Numbered from the stretch's first letter, positions 1-12,771 are shown. The stretch: DNA of 64,000 nucleotides from Ianthella basta (GCA_964019415.1 OZ025871.1:5114129-5178128), one strand, 5' to 3'. The notes: generated by a model not told the origin, from the letters alone. Numbers and translations are program-made.

Positions 1-870
1 CCAGTGATATCCTGCTAGTATCCGAAGGTGTCTACGATGTGGAGTGCACAGCTCTGCTTCTCTATGAGGGATGCGGTTAGCCCCAATGTCCCACAGCCAT
101 AGAGCAACACTGATCTGACCAGGGCATTCCACACATGAATCTTCAGTTCTAGTGAGGCACCATCTCCCGCAAATAGTCCATACACATGACAGAAAGCCAA
201 ACGTGCTAGCTGCATCTGTCTAGTCACATCCTATTCTTCACCTAGTAGTACACCCAATGTCTTGGTATTCTTCCTCTCTACACACATGTACACGTTGGGT
301 TTTCTCTGTGCTGCCTATTAGATGACATTGGGGTAATTCAGTATTTTGTACATTTAACACATCAACAAGAAAGCAGTAACTGGTTGAAATGAAGTCAGTA
401 TCGTTGGCTTATTGCATCACCACTGGGACTCCTATGTAGTCGAACATCTGCTGATGTTGTTGTTGGAAACTGTGACCGTGTTTGTTGAAGGACCATCTCA
501 AAGGTTGCAGTGAAGGCTACTAGGCTGAAACTCTCCCCTTGTGGGACACCCACTGTTAACTTGAAAGGCCTGCCCATTAAGTCTTCGACAGGTACACTAA
601 GACTTGTGTTTGACAGTGGTTTGGTAGCAGTTTGCATGTTGTCTTCATTGTTGTCGCTTGCAGGGTGAATAGATTCGAGAATGAGATCCCAAGTTTGTGT
701 ATTGAAGGCCTTGCTGAGATCCAGACAGAGGAAGTGTACATCTACTGTACATCATACATGATTGCAGTAGAGCAAAGCAGACTCTTTGAAAATATGATGT
801 CTGTACAACTGCGGCCTTTACAGAACCAGCTTGACTGGCAGGGATGTAACTTTTCATGTGGGATCTGAAT
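1..870 (-). mobile_element. LINE reverse-transcriptase fragment, degraded
   Basis: Reading the reverse strand from about 755 down to 15 gives the order of a non-LTR retrotransposon reverse transcriptase. First comes FLCLDLSKAF (catalytic-palm motif A), then KLTVGVPQGE (the GxPQG motif of finger/palm) near 540. Next is the region before the YADD box (ISQRY near 395), and finally the thumb segment VRSVLLYGCGTLG near 70-120. The frame shifts near the YADD box and there are stops, so this is a dead copy. It continues off the left edge. It may lie in an intron of the gene to its right. The clade is not determined. Confidence 0.8.
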
Positions 871-1305
871 CTATGTATAGTTTACCATCTTTGGCAACGA
901 TACTCAGTACATTTTGTGGTCGAATATTTATTGCTCTGAGAGCTACAATCATCTTCCCTCATTTTCACCTCTTCAACTGCTACTTTCTTCTCCAAATTTT
1001 ACCTGCCTTTATGTCTGAGCATGGTAGTCAGCACACTGCATTTCCTACGGAGCTCTGCTGTCTTTTCAGCATTCCGACTTCTAGTTCTTTTGTGACATGT
1101 GTAGTGGGAAGTCTTTCACTCTGTCTGGGATTCTGTCACTCTGTGGCTGTCCCACTAAGTTGTTGCTACAACATGGCTCATTTGTCTGTGCAGTGACACT
1201 AACAGTTGACACGTATTCTGAACATTGGTCACTTTGTGTGCACATTATTTTGTTAGAGCACATTAAGTTTTTGTGGTCTGTACTGTTCATCATTCACTCC
1301 TGCAG

Positions 1306-4300
1306 TCATCAGTACCACAAACACTTGTATACAAGTTTGGAGTGGCAGCCGTGAGAGGAGTTGTCAGGAACAAGAACATTACAGAGTTCCAACTGGAGCC
1401 TCGGAAATCTGACCAACAGGTAGTTAGTGGTATACTAGCACAACTTGCAGCACATGAGAGAATGAAGTTCAGAGTTGGACAAGGTACTGTTTATGGTGAT
1501 CCCACCATTGTGCTCTGTCCAGTTGGTGAGTGGTGCATAGTCAGTCTCCTCTTGCAGTGTCTGTGCTGTGTTTGTCAAGTCCTCAGTCATTTGTATCAGA
1601 GAAGCAGCAGCTCATTCCCCAGCTGGCTGTGCTGGGTTGGGTGGGGCTAGCTCTCTCTTGTGTGTGAACCCTGTATCACCTGTAGGTGCTGAAGTGAGCT
1701 TCTTGCTTGACTGCCTTGAACTGCAGTTCTGTCATTACTACATGAGTGGGCATGTGTAGCACCCAATGTACATGTATCAGGACCTACATTGCTGCCTGAA
1801 TGCTGTAGTGCAGTCAGTTGAGGTGCAGTAGAGTGCAGATATGCTACTAGATATCTACTAGATATGGTGGTATTGTCCTAACACTTGAGCACTAGTTTAT
1901 GGATCCAAATAAGAGATTTATCCCTCGTGTGTGTAAGGTATGTAAGTACATTACTGTGTGTGGTTAGACTTTGGAATACATTCCCATTGTGTGCAAGGAG
2001 ATCTCCTTATTCATCCCAGTCACTCAAGCACACCACCTTCCCCTCTTGCCCTGTGTGTCTGTCTGTTCACATGCTGTGGTGTTTGGTCACCTCCTGTAGA
2101 GTGAGCCTCATGTAGTGAGATGTCCACTGTCTCTGTCCTTGTCTGTTTCACTCACACACAGGTGACACCTCATCAGGTGATGCTCCTCACTCAACAGGTT
2201 CCCAGCCAACTAATGAGGACACAATGATGGACCTGGACAGGACTGAGGTCAGTAACATTTCAGAGAGCAGTCTACATTGTACCATTTCCAACACAATGCC
2301 ACAGTTGTCCAGTAGAGCCTGCCCTGTCCTTTGCCCTCCTTGTCCTGTCCTGCATGGTGTCTGCAATGTGACTGTTTACCTGTACATTGTCTAACTTGTC
2401 CTGTGAGTCCCTATACTGGACAGACTGGGACATACTCAGGACATCACTCATACATACATACACTTTAATCAGTTGCTAACTAGTTGAGCTGCAATTCTCA
2501 GTTCTCAGTTATTATTCATCAGCTACTGTACCTTTGTTTATGGTTCATAGTTTTGCACCAGTTGTCACTGGCTATGTAATGCCAGCCCTCACATGATCCT
2601 TCACATGGCAAGTAGGCTAACAAGATGGACAAAGAGATTGGTACTCTCTCAAACTCTTTTGTTAGTGATTTTACATGTGTGCTATGTTTTGTTTCATGAG
2701 ATACTGCACATGTATAGTGATCACTGATCTTCCCAATGGTTGGACCCATTCCCATTCCAACTGTTCACTGACCAGTTGTCAGGTTTACTGCCAGTTATTA
2801 CAGTACCAGTTACCAGTTATGGTCCACTGAGTTCACAGCTCTACACACTGTTTGTCTCCATTGGATGTGGACATCCTCTGTGTGTCCCCTCACAAGCACG
2901 TCCACCCACAGTTCTATATATCTTTTCAATGCATAGGCGGAGGAAGATACTTTCATTTAGGGGGGCACTACAACTACCTTAATCAAGACGTCTCTACCTC
3001 ACACATCCTGTCTGTTTTCCTCCTTGGATGTGGGAGATTCTCTGAACTATATGTAGTGACTACTGAGTCCACAGATCTGGAGTGTCTGCAGAACCAAATT
3101 TACTATCACAAAAATTACTGTGCATGCACAGTACTCATACTCATGGTCCAGTGTGTACTGGTTTTACTGAGTCCTTATATTGGTGAGAGGTCTTGTTACA
3201 GTTAAAGTTCTCCTAAACACTTTGGGACAGTTCTCTGTCATCACTCACTGTAGACATGTGGCTCCACATTGCATGGGCTATAATGGACCCTTCCCCTACA
3301 GTATATTGCTGTAAAGTATGATTACTGGTGTTGTCAGAACCTCTCTTAGTAATCTTGAACCCGACACTTTCCCTCCTGTGCTGATGCTAATTGTGTGACC
3401 TGTTGTATCTTGTAAGCGTCATACTGTAACAATGGCTCAGTTCCAGTACTGAATAGGTGCATGTCCTCCCTGTCATAACACACAGTTTCCCCCACCAGTC
3501 CATGCAAAGGACACACTCAGGCAAACGTAGGATAGAGATTGTATGTATGTGCTCTGTTTGAACTGTTTACCAGTGTCATCTAAGAACAGGAGAACCTTGT
3601 CTTTGTGCACTGGTACTGTTGGCCGTAGTACCTCAACATTTTATAGCAGGTCAATTCTGCTCACATTCACTGTATGCCATAGACTGATGTGGTGTTGTGT
3701 CTGTTGTCACTGTATTGTGGTGCCGATTTCAGTGCCGGATGTGATATATAGACTGTGTGCTGATACCTATATTGTATGGTTAGCTATAATGCAATGCATG
3801 TGTATGTACGTACATGCACACACATGCACAAATGCCCGCTATCTACCTACCCCTCTCTAGCACCCTCAGACTGTCCTGGCAGGCAGGACCCCAGAGGAGG
3901 AAGAGGAGGACAAGAAGGAGGAAGGGACCTCTCCACCTGTAAAGAAGAGTAGAAAGCTGGTGCAGGGCCAGGAGGAGGTGGGTGTGGAGAGGTGCCTGCA
4001 TGGTACTGTCAATACTGTCAATTCACACTGTACCACTTCCTGTTTGGCACAGGATGGCAAAACTGGTCAATTGGGAGACCCCACCTCACAAGCATCCCCG
4101 AGCATTGGTGCTTCTATCACCTCCTCTGCAACAGTAGTCATTGACCTGAGTGATGACTCACAGATGAGCTCCAGCCACTATTACTCACAGGATGAGGATG
4201 AGTACGCTATGCCGCCCACACCACTGGAGTTCACTCGAGTGGGTGGGTCACCTGACTGTGGAGAGCATTCAGCCCGCACCAACCTCAGCTACATTCACCC

Positions 4301-6223
4301 ACTGAATGCCAAGTACTTGAAGAGAGCCACCATTAGTCCAGAAGAGAAGGTTGGTCTGGGCAGGTGGTGAAGTGAGAGAGGGAGCTGGAGTTGGCATTAG
4401 CTTCTCTTGGTGACCCTTAATTGATGCTAGCGCAGTAGTTGTCCTTGTGAGGTGGCACACATTCAACAGTTGCCATGTGTCAGATTGGGTCAGAGTGCAT
4501 GGCTGGTTTAGTTGTACCTCCAACTTCATTCCACACTCTTCACTTGTTATTAGTACTTCAATTCCTCATTCATTAATTCATTTACGTAGTGTGATTAGGT
4601 TGTTTGTGTCAGCTCCTGCTTATTCATAAAATTAATAGTGTCGGGTGAGCTAAATGGATGTGCACAGCTTCATGTACCTCTTTTTACTGTCTCCTACTAA
4701 ACAGGTGACCAGTCTAGTCCCAACCACTCCCACTACTGCCCACCTAAGCACTGGGCAGTTGTCGACAACATTTCCAGCCATCTTGTTTGCCCAACACTCA
4801 CTCCTATCCCAACCTGTCTCCATGGCGATGACCATTCAAGCACTGCCAACTGTTTACGCCACGGCTCACGCTACTGTTGCTCCTGAGATGCACAGTCAAG
4901 GCAGACTAGGACACCACAGCATGCACCAACACCCCGAGGTGGTGTGGGGACAGCATCAAATGCAGCAGTTAGCAGCCACACAGTATCAACAGCAGCAGCA
5001 AATGTCTACCAGTGAGGCTGGGCCTACTGGCTCCTCCTCCTCCAATCCCATTCCCTACAACACCTATTACTGGAATAATGGCTCAGTGACTGGCATACCA
5101 CAGTGTGTGGCAGTGGGCTCCTGTAATAGGGTACTATCTACCAGCCTACCTCAGCAGCAGCAGCATATGGCAGTAATTCACCAATGGTATACTGCAATAC
5201 AGTTAGCTCTGAGGGGTCTTCACCCTTTGCCTGAGATGACCCAAGAGCGGTACCAGGCCTGCCAGACTGCACTGCAGGGCACTCAGGTGCAGCAGTTGAG
5301 GCAGATGGAGCAGACGGCACAGCAGCCCACCACTCCTGAGGTGGGTGTGGTGCAGCAGGCAATGGTGCACCAGACACCTCCCCACCTCACGTCACTACAG
5401 GACTCCTCTGTGAGACAGACCCCCTGCCAGTCAGTGAGGAGCCAGTTGTCTGCAGTGGACCCTCCCTTACAAGGTGCAGTGCAGTGGTTGGGCATATGTG
5501 TTGAGGCTTTGAGCTACTGAGGGCACCACTGAAGCAAAGTGCATGTCTTTGTGGACACTGCTTCAGTGACACTGTCACTAACACACCAACCAGTTACACA
5601 TGCAACACTACAGGACAGTCATTTGTATAGCAACAAGATGTTGTTCAATAGAAATGATGTGTTTACAGTATGATCTTCTCCAAACTGGCCAACAGGTGTT
5701 CTCACTGTTGTGGCACATGTCGTGTTGATATAGTGAACTGCATGAGTACAACTACTATAGACTGGACAGGCAGTAGTGGAGCAGTTTGTCTAACCATGAG
5801 CCCTCTGTACTTGGATGTGACTGACATATTTCCTCATCAATGCATGGTCTGCCGTGGTGATACCCAGTTTCCAGAAAGTTCACATAATAATAATTTGTTA
5901 AACAAAATGTACTGTACATAGTAATCTTCTGTGCTAAGTTTCAACTGCTGTCAGTGGACAATAGCTACATTTTAATGGTAACATTCAGAATGTTTTAGTA
6001 TATGCTCTACATGTGTAGAGTGCTGTATGCTGTAATGGTTTTAAATGTTTGTGAATTATGTGCAGTTTTGCATTATTTATATTGGCACTGTCTGCAGACC
6101 CTGATGGATCAGGTCCCTCAGTTGGTGGACCTCCATCATCAAAGGAAAGCAAAGGAGATAACACACGGCAAGGTTATTATGAATTATATACTGAGTGTGC
6201 TAAATGTAATGGATAGCCCGCAA

Positions 6224-6309
<86 letters not shown>

Positions 6310-6565
6310 AGTAGTTCAAATTCTGATAGTGGCTCACTAACTTAATTGCCTTTGGATTCACAACGCAAGGGGAGTGCCATCTTCTATGCACAAGAGAGTG
6401 GTGGGAGGCTCTGTCATCCAGGACCTGCCCCCCAGCCTGCCACCATTGTGTCATGTGCCATGTTTGCTGTATATTCCTCCCCTGCATGCAGGCAGCAGGA
6501 AGGGCAAACGGAGTGCTACAGAAGGTGCTCCTTTTTTGGCAAAGAAGGGGAAAGACAACTCCTAA
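1306..6565 (+). CDS. Gln/Ser-rich probably nuclear protein, exons 1-6 (5' end missing)
   Basis: Six exons chain in phase: 1306-1525, 2162-2247, 3861-4349, 4705-5473, 6098-6172 and 6492-6565 (TAA). All have AG/GT borders, and junction phases agree (1, 0, 0, 1, 1), giving 570 residues. Exon 1 is a folded-looking segment I do not recognise (FGVAAVRGVVRNKNITEF and on). Exon 3 is acidic (TPEEEEEDKKEE), carries a KKSRK basic patch and ends near HPLNAKYLKRATISPEEK. Exon 4 is rich in Gln runs and Thr/Ser/Pro, like transcriptional co-activators. Exon 6 is strongly basic (GSRKGKRS ... AKKGKDNS), compatible with nuclear import. No ATG precedes exon 1 in frame, so earlier exons are missing from this model or lie off the window. 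Function is inferred only from composition. Exon 3 could contain an undetected intron. Confidence 0.6.
5474..6097 (+). other. Intron holding a conserved but probably non-coding frame
   Basis: This stretch lies between exons 4 and 5. An open frame from 5670 to 5921 has a counterpart at 12289-12606 in unit 2, but the differences between copies almost all change the amino acid (for example I/S, A/T, R/H, S/G, T/I, P/A, C/W). It therefore does not look protein-coding. Confidence 0.6.
6226..6309 (+). repeat. (GT)n microsatellite, 84 bp
   Basis: Uninterrupted GT dinucleotides in the intron between exons 5 and 6. The unit 2 counterpart (12901-12975) is shorter and interrupted, as expected for a slippage-prone tract. 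Long (GT)n can adopt Z-DNA. Confidence 0.95.
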
Positions 6566-6640
6566 TCTGACCATTTGTAAATGGACGCACACACATATAT
6601 AGGTATGCTGCTCCTGCTTGAGTGAACACACATGTGCATG

Positions 6641-6654
6641 CACACACACACACA

Positions 6655-6691
<37 letters not shown>
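6641..6691 (+). repeat. (CA)n microsatellite
   Basis: CA repeat with one T interruption just downstream of the exon 6 stop codon. The unit 2 counterpart is at 13205-13282, where the tract opens with CACACC hexamers. Confidence 0.9.
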
Positions 6692-6692
<1 letters not shown>

Positions 6693-6795
6693 ACACATGC
6701 ACACACTACACACACTCGTGCGCACACACATGCACACTACACACATGTGCACACACACATGTCCATGTACTGTACTGTCTCCAATTCTCCCAGCA

Positions 6796-7004
6796 CTTCA
6801 GACACCACAGGACCACTCCCCAATGTGCACCTTCCCTCAGCAGCCTTTCCCACCACTCATGTAGCCCCACCCACATTCAATGTAGCCCCACCCACATTCA
6901 ATGTAGCCCCACTCACATCCAATATAGCCCCACCCACATCCAATATAGCCCCACTCACATCTATTGTAACTACACCCCTCGACAGAGTCAACAACAGAAG
7001 CTAA
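6796..7004 (+). other. Candidate alternative terminal exon with heptapeptide repeats (unit 1)
   Basis: After a pyrimidine-rich acceptor ending in CTTCAG an open frame reads TTGPLPNVHLPSAAFPTT and then five copies of a VAPPTFN-like heptapeptide, encoded by a 21-bp DNA repeat at 6861-6965, ending DRVNNRS and a stop at 7004. The copy at about 13375-13602 keeps the frame through the repeats and the stop, but has six repeat units. The acceptor distance differs by one base between copies, so the splice phase is uncertain. It could be an alternative last exon of the Gln-rich gene or merely a minisatellite in its 3' region. Confidence 0.35.
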
Positions 7005-8542
7005 CAGGTGTGTGTGTTGTTATGGCAACGGGTTGTGTTTGCATTCATCACACACTCTAGTGTTTGTTGTACAGGCCACTTCCTATTGTATCCACTACAA
7101 CCACACTCTCCTGCTGTGTGTCTGGTTGAGTGACTGCCAGCATCATGTCTCCACTGTCCTGACCACAGTACCTACCCACTCCTCACACCAGCTACATGTC
7201 TGAAGGACACTCATCTCAGTGGACTACTAATACCAATGTCATTGTACCCTTCCAACATGCACATGTACACACACACACACCTCATGTGAGTCTGTAGTCC
7301 ACACTTTGTACCAAGTCTGATTATGACCAGACCACATTCTAGACTGCCCTCTTGTCTCCTTGTGGTATCCACTCAACTCTTTCATTAATGCTAGTAATGG
7401 ACACTTTCCCCCTCCCTCTCTCCTTCTACCAATCACCAGGAGGTGCAAGCACACACACACACACACACCATTGCCTGCAGTACTCCTCCCAGTACAATAT
7501 GGATTCCTGTCTACCTCTGCCCCCACCTCCTCTTCCCCTGACCACTCCCCCAGCAGCAGTCAGGTAGTCCACTGCAGAGTGTGCACACCTCACCCACTGC
7601 ATGCTCCATTACTTGTGCTCCGGCTAGCAGGCTATCCCGCTAGACCAACCCAGGGTAGAATGGTGCTCATTGACATGTTGTTACACAGTGCACAGATACA
7701 GTGCAACCTGCCCAGATGGAGTCTGTCACTCACGGCAATACTTAATGGGCCAAAGCAGGGAAATCTACTTTTTGTACATCAATGTAATTTGTTGCTATGC
7801 TATTGTACGTGAATACCACATTGTTGGTGCAATCTTTTAATTCATTCATTGACTCCATTTCACATTTCAACCCATGCAACCTATACTGTACATGTATGTA
7901 TGCGTGTTCTTCCCCTATCCCTCCCTCTCTTTCCTTTACTCTTCCTCCTCCCCTCCCTCTATTGCAATGTCTGGCAGTGTCAGGTGTCTCAGTCCTCCAG
8001 TAGTGGACCCAACCAAGGAGTGAGCCCCACTCTGTAGAACTACCCTACACTCCACCTCCAAGACACACAAGGTATGGCAGTTTGTGCACAGCTTAATTAC
8101 ATAATGCTGACTTGCCGAGTGTCAGTAACATGGTGGTCTGTGCTTGCACGCACATTGACTATGACCAACCACATAGCACTGATGGGACAGTGGGAACTCT
8201 CTTAGTTTAATTCCTTGAGCTATTCCTTGTGCTGTTCATAGCACTCTACAGTGGACAGCAGTGGATGGTGTGGCTAGTCCATAGGGAATTGCTAACTCCC
8301 TATGGACTGACCATGTGCTGTGTGTACTAGTCTGTGGCTCATGAAGTATTATATCATAGTCATGTAAGTGTTTGTAATACTACCAACTACCTCGGGCATG
8401 CAGTGAGTTGTACATATTCAGTACCATGTGTGTTGTCTTGCTCATCCCCTGTGTGATGTCATGTCTGCATGATGGATGCAGTGAGTCCCTCCACTGACCT
8501 CTGTGTGCACCCTCTCTCCATGTGACCTTGCACACTATACAG
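7005..8542 (+). other. 3' region of unit 1 with small candidate exons
   Basis: No convincing full gene. A Ser/Pro-rich frame follows an acceptor near 7480; in unit 2 the same frame reads through to SITCTPSSRLSR and a stop (14258), while unit 1 has lost one base and the frame. At 7979-8075 a short exon-like block (CQVSQSSSSGPNQG then a stop, donor GTATGG after ACACAAG) is identical in unit 2. A (CA)n tract lies at 7449-7468. Confidence 0.4.
8276..8308. repeat. Perfect 12-bp hairpin, conserved in both units
   Basis: AGTCCATAGGGA (8276-8287) and TCCCTATGGACT (8297-8308) flank a 9-base loop. The same structure stands at 14884-14916 in unit 2. Role unknown; it could be an RNA fold in the transcript or a small palindromic insertion older than the duplication. 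Confidence 0.75.
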
Positions 8543-8715
8543 CTATGATGAACTACCTCATCATGATGCAGCCCACCCTGATGGTCCCACCATGGCAGTG
8601 GCCACAGGCACCTCCAGGTGGGTGGGGCCAGGGCGGGGCAAGTGGTGAAGTAGTCCATGCACCATTTGAAAGGCAGCACCACTGCATGGGCAGCCAAGGT
8701 GGTAGTCTACTGTAA
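8543..8715 (+). CDS. Candidate terminal exon, Met/Pro/Gly/Gln-rich (unit 1)
   Basis: A phase-1 acceptor (CACTATACAG) precedes AMMNYLIMMQPTLMVPPWQW, then PQAPPGGWGQGGASG and on to SQGGSLL and a TAA at 8713-8715. Exon 5 of the Gln-rich gene ends in phase 1, so this could be spliced on as an alternative C-terminus. The copy at 15153-15325 has the same length and acceptor and differs in this stretch by two silent changes and one R/G change. That pattern is mildly in favour of coding, but numbers are small. No domain recognised. Confidence 0.4.
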
Positions 8716-9081
8716 TTACACATACACTATCTTCTAGGTGTACCTGGTGAAGTGCAGTATGGGTGGGTATATGCAGGTGTACTGGATCTGGACTGAGAAC
8801 AAAGGCTTACTAGCACTTTGAGATGTTAGCATTGAATGGACAGGTAATCTAGGACACACTTGCAGTGAGACTGCCAGTCTGTTCAGTGTCAACCTCTGTG
8901 TGGTGTTTTGTGCATGCACTGCAGTGAATTCCAGAGTAGTTGGTAATTAAGTGTCACCTACATATGCCTCTCCATTTCTCATTCACCCAAACACACATTA
9001 TACACACACTAGGTAATGTGAATATGTTGTGTGTGTATATGTTCACTTGCATGTGTTTGAGCATATGTATGCATGTATGTG

Positions 9082-9084
<3 letters not shown>

Positions 9085-9140
<56 letters not shown>
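9085..9140 (+). repeat. (GT)n microsatellite
   Basis: 56 bp of pure GT. The unit 2 counterpart (15690-15818) has become a compound higher-order repeat. Confidence 0.95.
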
Positions 9141-9142
<2 letters not shown>

Positions 9143-9879
9143 CACCAATATACATAACACCTCAACTAATGTCATTGTGTTATGTGCAGAACTGTGCACA
9201 GTCAAGCAAAGTATCATTTACAACACATGTATACACACAAAGTGCCCTCCAGACTAATTCTCACAAGTGTTGCTTACAAAAGGAGAGAGGGTGTGTGTGG
9301 GGGTAGTACAATAATAACAGTTGTGTTTGTAGAACATCTGTTCTGTTAGTAGTGATAACAAGCTGAGGTCATGTGTATTCTTGGAGGGATGGGAAGTTGT
9401 TTGTGTGTGCATGTCTGCGATCATGGTGTTTGTGCAACTGTGCATATTACTGGTAGCGAGTGTGTTCGTGTGTGCACATGCGTGTGTGGTCTGTGTCAAC
9501 CTCTCCATACAGTCTGATTGTAATGCAGCGCAATCCATCGTGGATCACAAGACCTGGGCTGCCTCAGTGTAGGAGAGCTAAACAACAAGACTGCTCTGTA
9601 AAGGAGATCTTCTTGCCTGATATCATACACCGAACTTAGCTGGACCTAAGTCGGCAATACTCTGTGCTGACATTTTATTTTACCTTTTTGGCAATATTGC
9701 AGGACTAATTGTTAGGAAATGTGTGATTATGGTTACTTTACGGTATGTACTTTACCATTAACATTGTACCCCAAACGTGACACCAGTAATGTTTCCTTGT
9801 ATTAGCTATAATGTGGTAATTGTACACTACATCTTGCAGTGTTTAGAATGGCTAGTGTGTAGGTATATGTGAGTGAGCA

Positions 9880-10500
9880 CACCTCACCCACTGCATGCTC
9901 CATTACTTGTGCTCCATCTAGCAGGCTATTCCACTAGACTAATTATAACCCAGGGTAGAATGGAGCTCATTGACATGTTGTTACACAGTGCACAGATCTT
10001 GACTGAGAACAAAGGTCACTAACATGCACTTTGAGATGTTAGAATTGAATGGACAGGTGATCTAGGACACATATGTAGTGAGACTGCCTGTCCTATTGTG
10101 CGTGTGCGTGTGTGTGTGCGTGTGCGTGTGTATGTGTACATGTGTGCAAGTGTACACATTTTTGTGCGTGTTTGTGTCTTTCATTCATTTGCTGACCTCA
10201 CGCCATCATGGATCACAAGACCTGGGCTGCCTCAGTGCAGGAGAACTAATGACAGGGTTGCCAAGGATAATTTCTTGCCTGTTACTAGACTTAGCTGGAC
10301 TGAAGTTTGCAGTACTTGATGTTGAGATTTTATTGTATCATTTTAGCAGTTGCTTGCATGACCTTTAGGGAAATGTGTGATTTCTGTGACAAAGTGACAC
10401 CAGTAATGTTTCCTTGTATTAGCTATAATGTGGTAATTGTACACTACATCTTGCAGTGTGTAGAGTGGCTAGTGTGTAGGTGTATGTGAGTGAGCATTGC
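9880..10500 (+). repeat. Mosaic local duplication inside unit 1
   Basis: The block joins segments resembling 7590-7690 (cacctcacccactgcatgct), 8795-8880 (ttgactgagaacaaagg), the exon-like piece at 9535 (atcatggatcacaagacc, here at 10204) and 9778-9870 (gtgacaccagtaatg). Unit 2 runs straight through at 16465-16590 without it, so it arose after or outside the 6.2-kb duplication, probably by template switching or nested unequal exchange. Confidence 0.7.
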
Positions 10501-11673
10501 ATTGCATGTGCCACTTTCCTGCAAGCCAATAGCTGTATGGACATCATACACCACATCTGTACATGTGCTGTGTGGCATTTGTAGGTGTGTGTGGTGGACA
10601 TATTGCATGGCTGCTGGTTATCTGCTTGAGTGGTATAGACAATTATTGCAAACGGCTACACCGATCCCCTCTCGTCATCAGTCTATACTAGTGCATGCAG
10701 TCTGCATGGTTTCTTCATTATGCATTATCGATTTGGATACACACAGGAACTTTAGACCACATGCAAACATAAGCTTCTTCCCTCACAGCTGAACATGACA
10801 CGTGGGCAAGTGTGTGCTTGCCAATTGCAAAATGACTTTTGCATAATTATAACATTATTATAATTCATGCCAATTAAGTCCATAACCCATTCAAGGTTAA
10901 TATTACATCTTTGCCATGCCTTATAGCTTAGCTGGTTTCCAAACAAGTGCAGCTGTGCATGATCTTTAATTGCCCAAAAGGCCAGTGGATGTCATTGACC
11001 TTCTATTTAATTGCCACCATAATAGACTACTATAATTGTATGCAGTTGAGATCATGAATAATATAGAACAAACTTTATATTATAGCGTGTACAAGTTGAA
11101 AATGAATCAGATCATGCCACTTGGCTCACTGATATGATTCATCTGACATCAATACAGAAAGAATAGTATTTAATAGTTAAGAATGGCAATCTTTGATCGC
11201 AGGCACTCATATGATCATCGTAGAAGTTAGCTATAGTTCTGTGTACACTTTGATATTTACATAGCATACGTATCATGTGCTATTTGCACTGAAAAGACCA
11301 TTTTGCATGCACACACTGTCCCTGCATGTGCTCCACTTTGATAATTATTGCCATACTCTTCCCCATGTACTGCTGCCAACACCTCATGCAGAGTGACATG
11401 CACCATGGGACCACACCACAGTACACACGTGCTCCCTCCACAGCATCAGCTTTGTATCTCCTCAATCTCACCACAATGGACATGGCCAGCCCCACCAACC
11501 TCTGGTGTGGCTCCATATTATTCTGCAGCACAGTAGCGTGTTGCCATGGCAACTGGTAATTCATACAGCTCAATCTTTGCAACAAATATATAATTGCCTC
11601 AACCTACTCCATGCCTGTGCACGCAAGTCATGTTCTGTTGAATCTGCATGATGTGTTTCCATGTGATGACCCA
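10501..11673 (+). other. Unit 1 right part, no gene seen
   Basis: AT-rich sequence with scattered short open frames in several frames. It matches 16570-17889 but no reading frame is better kept than the others. A frame at 11326-11559 is rich in His/Thr and has a shifted counterpart in unit 2. Confidence 0.6.
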
Positions 11674-11836
11674 TACAAGGTGCAGTGCAGTGGTTGGGCA
11701 TATGTGTTGAGGCTTTGAGCTACTGAGGGCACCACTGAAGTAAAGTGCATGTCTTTGTGGACACTGCTTCAGTGACACTGTCACTAACACACCAACCAGT
11801 TACACATGCAACACTACAGGACAGTCATTTGTATAA

Positions 11837-12262
11837 CAACGCTGAACTGAAGGTTTCATCTTTAATTAGCGTTCTTTGAAACCAACTAAGCTTTCTCTAC
11901 AAAGATCCAATGGCGCATGTTTTTGCTTCCTTGCATGTGAAAAGGATTAAGAGGATACAAAGTAACCAAATGCCATGGCTTCTGTTGACGACGACCATTT
12001 GCTGATACTGAAATACTACAAGAAATGTAGCAAGTAAAGTGCGTATAAAACTTCCAACTTACCCTAAAAAGTGTTCATAGCGGTGCTCAAACCAGAGCCT
12101 TTCGATCCACGGGCGGCTACTTACTGTAACCAATGGGATGCGTGTGCTCCCTATTAGTGTCCTGCGGACTCTCTTGGTTTGCACAAGTGTGCCGCACATA
12201 CCTATTACTGGTGGTGTGCCAGCATGTTGTGTCCCGTGGACACTGGAGTTTTATCAGTGTTG
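11837..12262 (+). other. 425-bp stretch unique to unit 2
   Basis: The flanks align to 5635 in unit 1, where this stretch is absent. It holds ordinary mixed sequence with a short open frame from 12138. No terminal repeats recognised, so insertion here or deletion in unit 1 are equally possible. Confidence 0.6.
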
Positions 12263-12696
12263 TTCATTAAAAATGATGTGTTTACAGTATGAGCTTCTCC
12301 AAACTGACCAACAGGTGTTCTCACTGTTGTGGCACATGTCATGTTGATATAGTGAACTGCATGGGTACAACTACTATAGACTGGACAGGCAGTAGTGGAA
12401 CAGTTTGTCTAACCATGAGCCCTCTGTACTTGGATGTGATTGACATATTTGCTCATCAATGGATGGTCTGCCGTAGTGATACCCAGTTTCCAGAAAGTTC
12501 ACATAATTTGGCAAATGTACTGTACATAGAAATCTACTGTTTTAAGTTTCATTTGCTGTCAGTGGCCAGTAGCTACATTTTAATGGTAACATTCAGAATG
12601 TTTTAGTATAATTTATGCTGTATGCTGTATTGGTATATCCACTATGCCTGTGAATTATGTGCAGTTTTGCATTATTTATATTGGCACTGTCTGCAG

Positions 12697-12771
12697 ACCC
12701 TGATGGATCAGGCCCCTCTGTTGGTGGACCTCCATCATCAAAGGAAAGCAAGGGAGACAACACAGGGCAAG
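12697..12771 (+). CDS. Duplicate of exon 5 (alternative 3' exon)
   Basis: 75 bp encoding DPDGSGPSVGGPPSSKESKG then DNTGQ, phase 1 at both ends, with AG acceptor and a good GTATGC donor. Against exon 5 (6098-6172) the copy shows four silent changes and one amino-acid change, which suggests that both copies have been kept under protein-level selection. Without its own upstream exons it is most simply used by splicing from exon 4 (or from the copied donor at 11674-11680). Confidence 0.55.

Larger units (their letters stand above)
5468..11673 (+). repeat. Tandem segmental duplication, unit 1 (about 6.2 kb)
   Basis: Sequence from TACAAGGTGCAGTGCAG at 5468 onward recurs at 11674, and the copies stay alignable to 11673 and 17889. 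Anchor pairs include 5670/12289, 6098/12697, 6492/13080, 6861/13438, 8276/14884, 8543/15153, 9535/16214 and 10526/16590. The unit starts six bases before the splice donor of exon 4 of the Gln-rich gene. Unit 1 alone carries an extra patchwork near 9,880-10,500, assembled from pieces matching 7,590-7,690, 8,795-8,880 and 9,535-9,840. Confidence 0.9.

Noticed and set aside
6200-6760. Several long open frames of Val/Cys or His/Thr across the GT/CA tracts
   Set aside because: Dinucleotide repeats lack stops in several frames; composition is pure repeat and the same holds at 8954-9306, 12784-13436 and 15558-15934.
12289-12606. Cys-rich frame conserved in both duplication units (also 5670-5921)
   Set aside because: Nearly all differences between the copies alter the amino acid, unlike exon 5, and the ends of the frames differ.
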